Source of the DNA: Sutcliffiella cohnii | GTDB taxonomy: Bacteria; Bacillota; Bacilli; Bacillales; Bacillaceae_I | Assembly: GCF_002250055.1 (NCBI RefSeq) | Contig: NZ_CP018866.1 | Span: 1,976,501-2,040,500, forward strand | Length of the DNA stretch: 64,000 nt | Direction of reading: 5' to 3' | In this document: piece by piece, positions 35,380 through 43,083 of the stretch | Layout: every line of letters begins with the position of its first letter | How positions within the stretch are numbered: the stretch's first letter is position 1 | Program-made: the position numbers and the translations under genes | The notes under the pieces: model-generated | What the model was told of the DNA's origin: nothing | What the model saw: only the letters and a program-made list of their open reading frames with translations | Databases searched by the model: none

Positions 35380-36264
35380 TTATTCTGAATCACGATCAAC
35401 ATGTTGCAGTGAAAAAACTGTTATTTCCGGTGGTGCAAAAAATCGATACGGTTGTCTAGTTGTTCCTAGTCCACGATTAACATATAAGGTCAAATCGTTT
35501 ATATAGAAGAAACCTTCTACATATTTGGAACCTAGAGGAGGCGTTATAATTGGTCCAACAAAAGGAATTTGTACTTGTCCACCATGCGTATGACCTGAAA
35601 GCTGCAATTGAACACGAAATTGTCTTGATATTTCATCTGCAATATCGGGTTCATGTACTAGAAGAATCGTGAAATTTTCACTCGGTATATTATCCAAAGC
35701 CTCAGTGAAGCTGGGACGTCCTAGCATTAAATCGTCTACACCAGCAATATAAATTTTTTCAGAGTTTATCGCTTCAATATAAACATTTTCATTTTTTAAT
35801 AGTTTAAAATCAGCTTTATTCATTATTTCTTCATATATTTCCGTACCATACCCTCCGTGATCATGGTTTCCATAAATCGAAAACTTGCCGTAAGGAGCAT
35901 TGATTTTTTTCAGTATCGCAATTAAATCCTCTGCTCTCTCATAATGTAACGGGTCATCCATTAAATCACCAGTAAAGAAGACAATATCGGGTTTTTCCTT
36001 ATTAATTTTATTTACAACTTCTACTAAATCTTCTTCGGTAAAAGAATGTCCAACGTGTGTATCAGAAAATTGAACGATTTTCATATTAGAGAAGCTTTTC
36101 GGTATGAGGTTATGTTGAATAGAATAATAATTCATTTTGATTTGTTTTGGCTCTATAAAACGAGAATATATATATCCAACTGTACTTGCAATTAAAGTTG
36201 TAAATATTAGTTTCCATATACCTTTAAAAAAGCTACGTCGTGTAATTGTCTTTTTCATGTCCAT
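35380..36264 (-). CDS. ykuE: Metallophosphoesterase YkuE, Tat-type signal
   Basis: A 294-residue calcineurin-like phosphoesterase. N terminus TITRRSFFKGIW is a twin-arginine signal with an h-region after it; the domain starts with IVQFSDTHVGHSF, then GDLMDDPLH, YGNHDHGGYG, VHEPD and SGHTHGGQVQIP, which give the metal-binding Asp/His set. B. subtilis YkuE is known to be a Tat substrate attached to the wall. Start taken at complement of 36262-36264; ATG 36258 is possible. Divergent from fadH. Confidence 0.93.
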   Translation of the reverse strand: MDMKKTITRRSFFKGIWKLIFTTLIASTVGYIYSRFIEPKQIKMNYYSIQHNLIPKSFSNMKIVQFSDTHVGHSFTEEDLVEVVNKINKEKPDIVFFTGDLMDDPLHYERAEDLIAILKKINAPYGKFSIYGNHDHGGYGTEIYEEIMNKADFKLLKNENVYIEAINSEKIYIAGVDDLMLGRPSFTEALDNIPSENFTILLVHEPDIADEISRQFRVQLQLSGHTHGGQVQIPFVGPIITPPLGSKYVEGFFYINDLTLYVNRGLGTTRQPYRFFAPPEITVFSLQHVDRDSE

Positions 36265-36394
36265 CAAACCAATCGTATTGTAATTAACTTGACTATTATA
36301 GCATTTTTCTTCTTTATTTGTCTTACTATAAATATGTAATGTATTTCAAATATTATGATTTTTATGTACTATTGAATAGAAAGGGGAGATTAAT

Positions 36395-37153
36395 GTGAAT
36401 AGAAAAGTAGCGGTAATAACAGGTGGTTCAAGCGGAATGGGGAAATACATGGGTAAGAAATATAGTGATGAAGGATATGACGTTATTCTAACTGGAAGAA
36501 GTAAGGAAAGATTGATGGGTGCTATTGAAGAATTACAGATGGAAAACGCTATCCCGTTCGAAATGGACGTTCGAAATTTAGAAAAAGTAAAAGAAATGGT
36601 AGAGGAAATTGATCGATTATATGGACGAATAGACGTATTAATTAATAATGCTGCAGGCAATTTTGTTTGCCCGGTTGAAAAGCTATCACCAAATGGATGG
36701 AACTCTGTCATAGATATTGTATTAAATGGAACTTTTTACTGTTCTTCTGAGGTAGGGAAATATTGGATTGCTAAAGGGGTAACTGGCAACATAATTAATA
36801 TGGTAGCAACATATGCATGGAATGCAGGTGCTGGTGTAGCGCATTCAGCTGCTGCTAAAGCAGGTGTATTATCGTTAACGAGAACATTAGCTGTAGAATG
36901 GGGAACTAAATATGGGATAAGAGTTAATGCGATTGCACCGGGTCCGATTGAACGGACTGGAGGTGCAGATAAATTATTACAATCAGAGGAAGATATGTTA
37001 AAAATAAAAGAAAGTGTACCTTTAAAACGTTTTGGTAAACCAGAAGAAATTGCTGAACTTGCGTTTTTTATTAGTTCTGAGAAAGCAAGCTACATGAATG
37101 GAGAATGTGTTACATTAGACGGAGGTCAATGGTTGCAACCATTTCCTTTTTAA
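36395..37153 (+). CDS. fadH: 2,4-dienoyl-CoA reductase-type SDR, YkuF
   Basis: A 252-residue short-chain dehydrogenase: GGSSGMGKYM nucleotide loop, INNAAGNFV, then AHSAAAKAGV in which the usual Tyr of YxxxK is replaced, as in the peroxisomal dienoyl-CoA reductase branch. Closes with SYMNGECVTLDGGQWLQ. Reduces 2,4-dienoyl-CoA in degradation of unsaturated fatty acids. Same gene place as B. subtilis fadH (ykuF). GTG start after AGGGGAG. Confidence 0.9.
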   Translation: MNRKVAVITGGSSGMGKYMGKKYSDEGYDVILTGRSKERLMGAIEELQMENAIPFEMDVRNLEKVKEMVEEIDRLYGRIDVLINNAAGNFVCPVEKLSPNGWNSVIDIVLNGTFYCSSEVGKYWIAKGVTGNIINMVATYAWNAGAGVAHSAAAKAGVLSLTRTLAVEWGTKYGIRVNAIAPGPIERTGGADKLLQSEEDMLKIKESVPLKRFGKPEEIAELAFFISSEKASYMNGECVTLDGGQWLQPFPF

Positions 37154-37217
37154 AAACGTAATACTGTCGGTATAGCATACACAACATACAAAAATATTAT
37201 TTTATACACTTACACAT

Positions 37218-37240
37218 ACTAACAATAACTAATTGTTAGT
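37218..37240. repeat. Nine-bp inverted repeat upstream of the LysM gene
   Basis: ACTAACAAT (37218-37226), five-base loop, ATTGTTAGT (37232-37240), immediately before the ribosome site AAGGGAG (37241-37247). Could be an operator or a leader hairpin. Confidence 0.6.
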
Positions 37241-37258
37241 AAGGGAGTAAGGAATAAA

Positions 37259-37852
37259 ATGAGCTTATTTTATAAACACGAATGGGACGAAGAAAATAAA
37301 GAACTTACGTTATATATTAATCAGACTGTCGCTTTTTCGGAATTTGCATCAGAGCTTTTGCCAAGAAATTTGAAGAATAATAATGCGAAAAATACGTTAT
37401 TGGAAGCTGCGAAAGAATATGTACAGACCAATATAGGTTCTTTCAATCAAATAAGTACGTATCGAATAAAATTTCAAAATTTCCTTGTAGCAGTATTACC
37501 AAAAAATAAAGTAGCAAATTCTAATGAAACAACTGGCAATAATGAATCATTCCAATATACTGATTATGTTTATTACATTGTTCAGGATAGCGAGAAATTA
37601 AAAGAGATATGCAACCTCCTAAATGTGAAAGAAGAGACAATAAGAGCGTACAATGGTTTGACAGAGGATAACATATCTTCAGGAATGAAGTTGAAAATCC
37701 CGGTATATCACCATACAGTCGTAACAGCTGATAGCTTACATCGAATCGCTCAAAAATATAATGTTTCAAAGGAGTCGATTAGAGTGATTAATAATTTTTC
37801 AACAGATTGCTTAAGTTTAGGACAACAAATCGTTATTCCAAAACCAATCTAA
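37259..37852 (+). CDS. LysM-domain protein
   Basis: A 197-residue protein. Two LysM domains occupy about residues 102-146 (YYIVQDSEKLKEICNLLNV) and 149-195 (HTVVTADSLHRIAQKYNV). The N-terminal 95 residues (starts SLFYKHEWDEENKELTL) are unfamiliar, with a helix-rich ASELLPRNLKNNNAKNTLLE stretch. No signal peptide, which suggests a mother-cell protein that binds the spore cortex or coat, as known for SafA and similar proteins; inference only. It sits where B. subtilis has ykuG/ykuH. Preceded by an inverted repeat and AAGGGAG. Confidence 0.82.
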   Translation: MSLFYKHEWDEENKELTLYINQTVAFSEFASELLPRNLKNNNAKNTLLEAAKEYVQTNIGSFNQISTYRIKFQNFLVAVLPKNKVANSNETTGNNESFQYTDYVYYIVQDSEKLKEICNLLNVKEETIRAYNGLTEDNISSGMKLKIPVYHHTVVTADSLHRIAQKYNVSKESIRVINNFSTDCLSLGQQIVIPKPI

Positions 37853-37934
37853 GTTTAGAGGTTATCTCATCTACGAATAACTAAGTTTCCATGGTATAAT
37901 AAGTATTATTTGTGTATGGAAAGAGGCAAAAACG

Positions 37935-39143
37935 ATGGATCCTTTAGATATTATTGGAAATATTGATGACGTATTTCCTTACTATCAAGCAATATTTAGT
38001 GCAGATAAACAAGAGGTAATAGGATATGAGGTATTAGGTCGGATTCATTTAAATGAAGAGTTGAAAAGTTTAGGAGGATTTTTTCTCGATAAGACCGTTC
38101 CTGACGAATTTAAACAAGAAGTGGACCTAGTAATAATTGAAAAAGCTCTTAAGAAAATTGTCTCTACTGGTGAAAACACACTATTATTCATTAACCAACA
38201 CGCAGAAATTTTATTAGATGATAAGGAAGAAAAAATATTAAAATTATTATTACAATATGAGGAGAAAGGGTTATCTCTACATAATATAGTTTTGGAAATA
38301 GCTGGTACAGAAACATTAACTGATAAGGATTCTTTTATTAATTTAATTCAATATTATAAAACATATGGAATAAAAATTGCAGTTACTAAAATAAGCGGAA
38401 CTCACTTATCCTTTTTGGCTAAACTTGAACCTACCATATTAAAAATTGATGTAAAAATATTACGTGAATCGTATGAGATGAGTACTCACGAAGACGTTTT
38501 ACATTCCATTTCAGTATTGGCAAGGAAAATGGGATCAACATTACTCTATGAAAATATGGAAGCGTCTTTTCAACTTCAATATGCTTGGCGTAACGGTGGT
38601 CGTTATTATCAAGGTTACTACCTACATAAACCATCTGCGACGTTAGTAGAAAAACAGTATGCCAAAGAAAAGTTAAAAGGTAAGTTTCATGAGTTTATTA
38701 GGTATGAAAAGAGAAAATTAGAAGCAATACAACGTTTGACAGAAGAATTGCAAGAAAAAGTTCAAACATATCTTACACAACTTAGACCTGGTGCGGAATT
38801 AGATGAGTGGTTATTAGGTCTTGTTACACCGTTTCATAAGCAAAGTTTTCGTATGTATATTTGCGATGAAGACGGTTTTCAATTATCCTCCAATATAGTA
38901 AACCTTGATGGGAAATGGCTAGCTCAACAACATTATTTAAATAAAAACTGGAGCTGGAGACCGTACTTTTTGGAAAATATTATGAAGATGAGGGTGGACA
39001 GGAAAGGGATATTATCTGACGTTTATAATGATATTGAAACGAAAGAGCCAATTCGTACATTTTCTTATCCAATAACTCGTAATTTGTACTTATATGTTGA
39101 TTTGTCCTATGAGTATTTATATGAAATAAATGACTTATTATAA
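37935..39143 (+). CDS. ykuI: YkuI-like EAL protein, catalytic motif altered
   Basis: A 402-residue protein with the EAL domain (about 15-245) followed by the YkuI-specific C-terminal PAS-like domain (about 260-400, with SFRMYICDEDGFQLSSNI and NWSWRPYFLENIMKMR). E32 (YEVLGR), N87, E121 and K170 are present, but the DD pair that binds metal reads Thr151-Lys152 (AVTKISG). B. subtilis YkuI binds c-di-GMP but has little activity; this one looks further from catalysis, so a binding role is likely. The ATG follows AAAGAGGC. Same position as B. subtilis ykuI. Confidence 0.92.
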   Translation: MDPLDIIGNIDDVFPYYQAIFSADKQEVIGYEVLGRIHLNEELKSLGGFFLDKTVPDEFKQEVDLVIIEKALKKIVSTGENTLLFINQHAEILLDDKEEKILKLLLQYEEKGLSLHNIVLEIAGTETLTDKDSFINLIQYYKTYGIKIAVTKISGTHLSFLAKLEPTILKIDVKILRESYEMSTHEDVLHSISVLARKMGSTLLYENMEASFQLQYAWRNGGRYYQGYYLHKPSATLVEKQYAKEKLKGKFHEFIRYEKRKLEAIQRLTEELQEKVQTYLTQLRPGAELDEWLLGLVTPFHKQSFRMYICDEDGFQLSSNIVNLDGKWLAQQHYLNKNWSWRPYFLENIMKMRVDRKGILSDVYNDIETKEPIRTFSYPITRNLYLYVDLSYEYLYEINDLL

Positions 39144-39152
39144 AATGAATAT

Positions 39153-39199
39153 CCTACCTATTTTTGTGAAAAATAAAATTATCAACATTTCTAGGTAGG
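39153..39199 (+). promoter_or_regulatory. Inverted repeat covering a ribosome binding site
   Basis: CCTACCTA (39153-39160) is complementary to TAGGTAGG (39192-39199), which is also the ribosome site of the 39210 gene. The 31-base loop makes it weak, so occlusion of the site is only a possibility. Confidence 0.4.
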
Positions 39200-39209
39200 T
39201 GGAATAAAG

Positions 39210-39452
39210 ATGGGTGCTTTTGACTTCACTTTACTAATTTTAGCCTCTGTTATTTTGGGTGCCTCCTTACTTTATACATTTTCTGTAGGAAGAAGAAGAT
39301 ATGCACATCCAACGGAACATGATTCCGAAGTGGATAAAGATGTAAGAGCTCATTACGCAACGAAAAATCCTGTATTTTTAGCATATATTATTGCAGCAGT
39401 ACTTGCGCTATTATATATTGCTTATGCAGCGATGAGATTTGGAACTTATTGA
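39210..39452 (+). CDS. Two-helix membrane protein of unknown function (80 aa)
   Basis: An 80-residue protein with hydrophobic segments at about 5-27 and 55-73 and a charged connection (SVGRRRYAHPTEHDSEVDKDVRAH, so loop contains His and acidic residues). Ribosome site TAGGTAGG before ATG. No family recognised. Lies between ykuI and the 39625 gene; has its own terminator. Confidence 0.7.
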   Translation: MGAFDFTLLILASVILGASLLYTFSVGRRRYAHPTEHDSEVDKDVRAHYATKNPVFLAYIIAAVLALLYIAYAAMRFGTY

Positions 39453-39462
39453 TAAGCTTGTT

Positions 39463-39498
39463 AACCTCGAATTTCTTACAAGGAAGTTCGAGGTTTTT
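39463..39498 (+). terminator. Terminator of the 39210 gene
   Basis: AACCTCGAA (39463-39471) pairs with TTCGAGGTT (39487-39495), with partial inner pairing, then TTT. Confidence 0.85.
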
Positions 39499-39624
39499 CT
39501 ATTCTTTTTACGTTTTCTTTCGTCTATTTTGTCAAAAGGGAGTAGAATTTTACGAACGGTTCTTTATCATTTGTTGGCATAACGGTTGTACAATAAACAT
39601 AGACAAGCTATGGGAGGAAAAGTG

Positions 39625-40290
39625 ATGAAGTCGATGTGGAAAAAAGTAGTAGTGTTTAGTAGCTGTATAATACTATTATTCGTTATTAATTCACCGCGCA
39701 TATTGGCAAATGAATACCTAACGGAAGAAGAAGTTATACATTTTGTGAAAAATGCCTCAAACGCACAACTTTCATTAACCGAAAAAAACCGTTCACTTCA
39801 AGAAGTAGAAGCCATTTTAAACCCTTACTTTTCAAATTTGTATATTCAATACTTTTTAGAAGAACATTTACAAAAGGAAAGAGGAGGATATCGGACATCA
39901 GGTACAGATTTTACAATTTTTTATGTTCCTTTTTTCACCTACACTGATCAAACGGAAATAATTTATGATGAACAGGAATCAAGTATTCATATTATTGAAT
40001 TTTTCCCTAAAGATTTGGAACACCTTAGTTTATATGAGGACCATTATGAATCTATTACGATGAGGAAAATTGACGATGAATGGAAAATTACTCAATACGA
40101 TTTTGTTTATGAAAAGCCGGCTATATTAAGTGAACCGACTGCTAAAAAAGAGAGTATAAAATTTGTAAAAACTATTACTCCTTTTGAGCAGCGAACAACC
40201 ATTCAATCTGTATTGTCTTTAACATATGTTCCATATCACACTGCCAAGCCTCTATTGTTATTTGCTTCTGGATATTATTATAATCTTTAA
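39625..40290 (+). CDS. Secreted protein, DUF3993-like
   Basis: A 221-residue protein with a cleavable signal ending about ILA-NE (residue 28-30), followed by a polar domain with LTEEEVIHFVKNASNAQLSL and EAILNPYFSNLYIQYF. This pattern resembles proteins annotated DUF3993, function unknown. ATG 39625 follows GGGAGG by seven bases; the longer frame from 39586 has no site. Not recognised further. Confidence 0.7.
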   Translation: MKSMWKKVVVFSSCIILLFVINSPRILANEYLTEEEVIHFVKNASNAQLSLTEKNRSLQEVEAILNPYFSNLYIQYFLEEHLQKERGGYRTSGTDFTIFYVPFFTYTDQTEIIYDEQESSIHIIEFFPKDLEHLSLYEDHYESITMRKIDDEWKITQYDFVYEKPAILSEPTAKKESIKFVKTITPFEQRTTIQSVLSLTYVPYHTAKPLLLFASGYYYNL

Positions 40291-40299
40291 CATAATGTG

Positions 40300-40328
40300 A
40301 ACAAGCCCAAAAAATATGGGCTTGTTTT
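40300..40328 (+). terminator. Terminator of the 39625 gene
   Basis: AACAAGCCCA pairs with TGGGCTTGTT around AAAAATA, followed by TTC. Confidence 0.85.
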
Positions 40329-40771
40329 CGTTTCATTTATTGTGTTACATCTATTATTCCTTTATAATTATGTACCTAAGTTCCAAAATTGGCTCTAGCT
40401 TTTTGTAATTATTAGCGAAATTACTACATCTGTATGTAAACAAAAGTTAGCCTGGAAAAAAGTTAGTAATGTTGCTCGCTAAATGTTGTATTATTCATTT
40501 TTTATAGAATAGTTCGTATTTATAAAAAATGTTTTTTTACCACTGTTCATGGGGAGCATATGGAAAAGCGTATTTAATGGTATATTCATTTATAGACCTC
40601 TTTTAGATGTTTATTTATGATTTTTATATCAATTTTCGTTACAATACTATTTGGAACAAGCTTCGTCTTTTTTATTTCACATAAAACTTTTTAATTTTGA
40701 ACAAAAAAGAATGTGTGAAATTAAGAATGCGAATGCTAAAGATAGAAGGATTAAAAAGGAGTGAGAGAACG
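40329..40771. other. Intergenic region before ykuJ
   Basis: About 440 AT-rich bases. I see no gene longer than about 25 codons, no riboswitch consensus and no repeat; presumably the promoter of ykuJ lies here but no clear -35/-10 pair stood out. Confidence 0.5.
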
Positions 40772-41008
40772 TTGTCAGTATTAGTTGGAATAGTTAAACG
40801 TTTAAAAGATTTAAAAGAAGTAGGTACAGAAAACAACGAACCATCACAACGCTTTTTTGAAGTAAATGGTGAAAAGGTGTGTAGTGTTAAATATTTTCCT
40901 AAAAATGATACATATGAATTAGAGGTATATCGTGGAGATACCCCTAGCACTTATCAGTTCGACAATATCGATATGATCGCGATTGAAATTTTCGAACTGC
41001 TTGATTAA
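40772..41008 (+). CDS. ykuJ: YkuJ family protein
   Basis: A 78-residue soluble protein matching YkuJ: LVGIVKRLKDL, then QRFFEVNGEKVCSVKYF and YQFDNIDMIAIEIFELLD. Function unknown. TTG start 40772 lies 10 bases after GGAG; a longer upstream frame has no site. Same place as in B. subtilis, upstream of the DUF1694 gene. Confidence 0.93.
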   Translation: MSVLVGIVKRLKDLKEVGTENNEPSQRFFEVNGEKVCSVKYFPKNDTYELEVYRGDTPSTYQFDNIDMIAIEIFELLD

Positions 41009-41023
41009 TTAAAGGAGTTTGCT

Positions 41024-41413
41024 ATGAGTAAAAACATCGATGATTATTTAGATCGTGGAATGAAAGGGAATCCAGAAACAAAGCCAAGTGAAAGAAGAGA
41101 GTATTTAACGCAACTGAGGGAACGAATTATTATTGCGTTAACGAACGGTCAAGTGTTAAATAAAAAAGTGTACTACCCGTTAGAAGATTTAATGAAAAGG
41201 TACCCTCAATGTCATTTATATTTAGATGGCGAATTAGGTTATCAAAATCTATCCAAATATGTCCGACTTGCTAAGGCAAACAAAGTTCCGTTTACGATGG
41301 TAGATGATAAACAGTTTTCAACCAAAATTGGGCTTGTATTATCTAACGCAACAGCGATAGATAAAGAAAATATATTTGTAGAACAGGAAGAGTTTTTAAG
41401 ACATTTAAGATAG
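41024..41413 (+). CDS. YueI family protein (DUF1694)
   Basis: A 129-residue soluble protein of the YueI/DUF1694 type: DYLDRGMKGNPETKPSERRE, EYLTQLRERIIIAL and CHLYLDGELGYQNLSKYVRLA, IGLVLSNATAIDKENIFV. Function unknown. Fifteen bases after ykuJ, with AAAGGAG before ATG, so one transcript is likely. Confidence 0.88.
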   Translation: MSKNIDDYLDRGMKGNPETKPSERREYLTQLRERIIIALTNGQVLNKKVYYPLEDLMKRYPQCHLYLDGELGYQNLSKYVRLAKANKVPFTMVDDKQFSTKIGLVLSNATAIDKENIFVEQEEFLRHLR

Positions 41414-41421
41414 GAGTGAAT

Positions 41422-41571
41422 ATGGATATGATGCCATATGTTCATTGTCCAAAATGCTTAAAACAAGAATCAATGGAGCGTGTTTTAACTGCGCAGTCAA
41501 ATCAAAATGTTATCTTTACTTGTCCTCATTGTTCTTTTATTAAAAGAAACATTAAAACAAGTAAAGGTTAA
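41422..41571 (+). CDS. Small zinc-ribbon-like protein (49 aa)
   Basis: A 49-residue protein with two CxxC pairs (HCPKCLKQ and TCPHCSFIK) separated by 22 residues, which would make a single zinc ribbon. Basic tail ending KTSKG. Start ATG 41422 is seven bases after TAGGAG, eight bases after the YueI-like gene, so it is in the same operon. It is too short for a 60-residue ORF cutoff. A related family is not known to me. Confidence 0.8.
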   Translation: MDMMPYVHCPKCLKQESMERVLTAQSNQNVIFTCPHCSFIKRNIKTSKG

Positions 41572-41576
41572 GACTA

Positions 41577-41613
41577 AAAAAGAAGACCAATATTTGTATT
41601 GGTCTTCTTTTTA
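41577..41613 (+). terminator. Terminator of the ykuJ operon
   Basis: AAAAGAAGACCAATA pairs with TATTGGTCTTCTTTT across TTTG, T tract. Confidence 0.9.
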
Positions 41614-41745
41614 ATTGTTTTGTCAAGGACCCCCGAAAACTGGCCCGAGCCAACACTGTTGTTTTTGCACATAGAGGATATGGTGCTACTTTTTATGTTT
41701 TTATCATATATGTATTATGAACCGGAAAAAGGGAAGTGGTTTATA

Positions 41746-42264
41746 TTGGAGACTTCACTTGTTTTTTATAATACAATATTTAAAGAATTGACATTCGATC
41801 AAATGTTCGACAAAATAATCGAATTTATAAAAAAAGAGCCTAAAGCATGTTACCGTTTAAGTATCGGTACAGATTCGCAAGTACATGCGACCGTTACAAA
41901 GTTTGTTACAGCAATACATATCCATCGTGTCGGAAAAGGCGCTATAGGTTTTTTAAAAACTCACTTGGTCAATCGAAAAATAGAAAGTATTCGCGAAAAG
42001 ATATCGTTAGAAACAATATTAAGTCAAGAGGTTGCCTTTTTATATACAGAGGAAAGGCTACTATGTATTGAAAACCTCCTGTTACCTTTTTTAAATGAAG
42101 GGGCAGACTTTCATTTTGAGATACATTTAGACATTGGAACAAATGGTATGACAAAAGAACTTATTAAAGAAATGACCGGGAGAATTGAGGCGATGGGGGT
42201 AGAAGCTAAAATTAAACCTGAATCGTATGCAGCGTTCTCCTACGCTAACAGGTTTACTAAGTAA
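41746..42264 (+). CDS. ykuK: YkuK, RNase H-like protein
   Basis: A 172-residue protein, as long as B. subtilis YkuK: ACYRLSIGTDSQVHATVTKF, VTAIHIHRVGKGAIGF and FEIHLDIGTNGMTKELIKEM. The Asp-containing IGTDSQ and HLDIGTN stretches fit an RNase H-like fold; activity not shown. I chose TTG 41746 from length match and the purine-rich stretch before it; frames extended to 41599 start inside the terminator. Confidence 0.88.
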   Translation: METSLVFYNTIFKELTFDQMFDKIIEFIKKEPKACYRLSIGTDSQVHATVTKFVTAIHIHRVGKGAIGFLKTHLVNRKIESIREKISLETILSQEVAFLYTEERLLCIENLLLPFLNEGADFHFEIHLDIGTNGMTKELIKEMTGRIEAMGVEAKIKPESYAAFSYANRFTK

Positions 42265-42385
42265 ACATTATGTTATTGTGTAGAAATAAATAAATTTAAT
42301 AAAAAATATGCTACAATGGAAATGGTCAGAAGAATAATTCTTCATATACTAAAAGAGAGTACATTTACGGAGAGGAAGAAATAGT

Positions 42386-42829
42386 ATGATCAGTCTCCAT
42401 AGTGGTGAGTTTTTAGAAACAACGATTAAAGATTTAATTGTTTCGTCAGAAAGAGTTGCGCATGTTCAAGTAGGAAATAATTTAGAGCACGCTCTATTAG
42501 TTCTTACGAAAACTGGATACACAGCAGTACCAGTTCTAGATCCAACTTATAAGTTAAAAGGTTTGATTAGTAGTACAGTAATTCTTGATGGTATACTAGG
42601 CCTTGAAAGAATTGAATTTGATCGACTAGATCAAATGGTTGTGGAAGATGTTATGACTACCAATATTGCTAAACTCCATATTAATGATAAAGTCACGAAA
42701 GCATTAGAGTTAGTAGTGGATCATCCTTTTATTTGTATTGTAAATGATGACCAAGTTTTAGAAGGAATCCTAACTAGACGATCAATACTAAAAAGGTTAA
42801 ATAGTCATATTCGACGATTAAACAAATAA
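42386..42829 (+). CDS. darB: CBS-domain c-di-AMP-binding protein DarB (YkuL)
   Basis: A 147-residue protein made of two CBS domains: HVQVGNNLEHALLVLTKTGY, GLISSTVILDGILGLE, EDVMTTNIAKLHINDKV and GILTRRSILKRLNSH. In B. subtilis YkuL is DarB (CbpB in Listeria), which binds c-di-AMP and, when free, activates the (p)ppGpp synthetase Rel and also pyruvate carboxylase. The gene order ykuK-ykuL is kept. Ribosome site GAGAGGAAG. Confidence 0.92.
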   Translation: MISLHSGEFLETTIKDLIVSSERVAHVQVGNNLEHALLVLTKTGYTAVPVLDPTYKLKGLISSTVILDGILGLERIEFDRLDQMVVEDVMTTNIAKLHINDKVTKALELVVDHPFICIVNDDQVLEGILTRRSILKRLNSHIRRLNK

Positions 42830-42906
42830 TAATTGCGTTACCCTTTTTTATGAAGGAAACGCTTACAGGTTTTACAACTATGTTCTACAACTTATTCTAA
42901 AAGATG

Positions 42907-42930
42907 CTCGCCCTTTGGCGGGTTTTCTTT
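42907..42930 (+). terminator. Terminator of darB
   Basis: CTCGCC pairs with GGCGGG (one G-U) across CTTT, then TTTTCTTT. Confidence 0.75.
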
Positions 42931-43083
42931 AACTATTATTTTCTAAATAATACTTTAATAATTAATTGGTTGTGGAACGTACATATTATGGTTAAAAGTA
43001 AAGGACAGAAGCATAAGTTAAGCTTTAAATGCTATGTCTTTCTAAACAAATGTGGACAAGCAAAAGGGGTTGCTAGGGAAAAA

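Noticed and set aside
37218..37240. FadR operator upstream of the LysM gene
   Set aside because: The dyad does not match the FadR consensus as I remember it and lies after, not before, fadH; kept only as an unexplained inverted repeat.
42904..43083. 60-codon N-terminal extension of the MFS pump
   Set aside because: It begins inside the darB terminator and has no ribosome site; the segment is not membrane-like in the family's manner.
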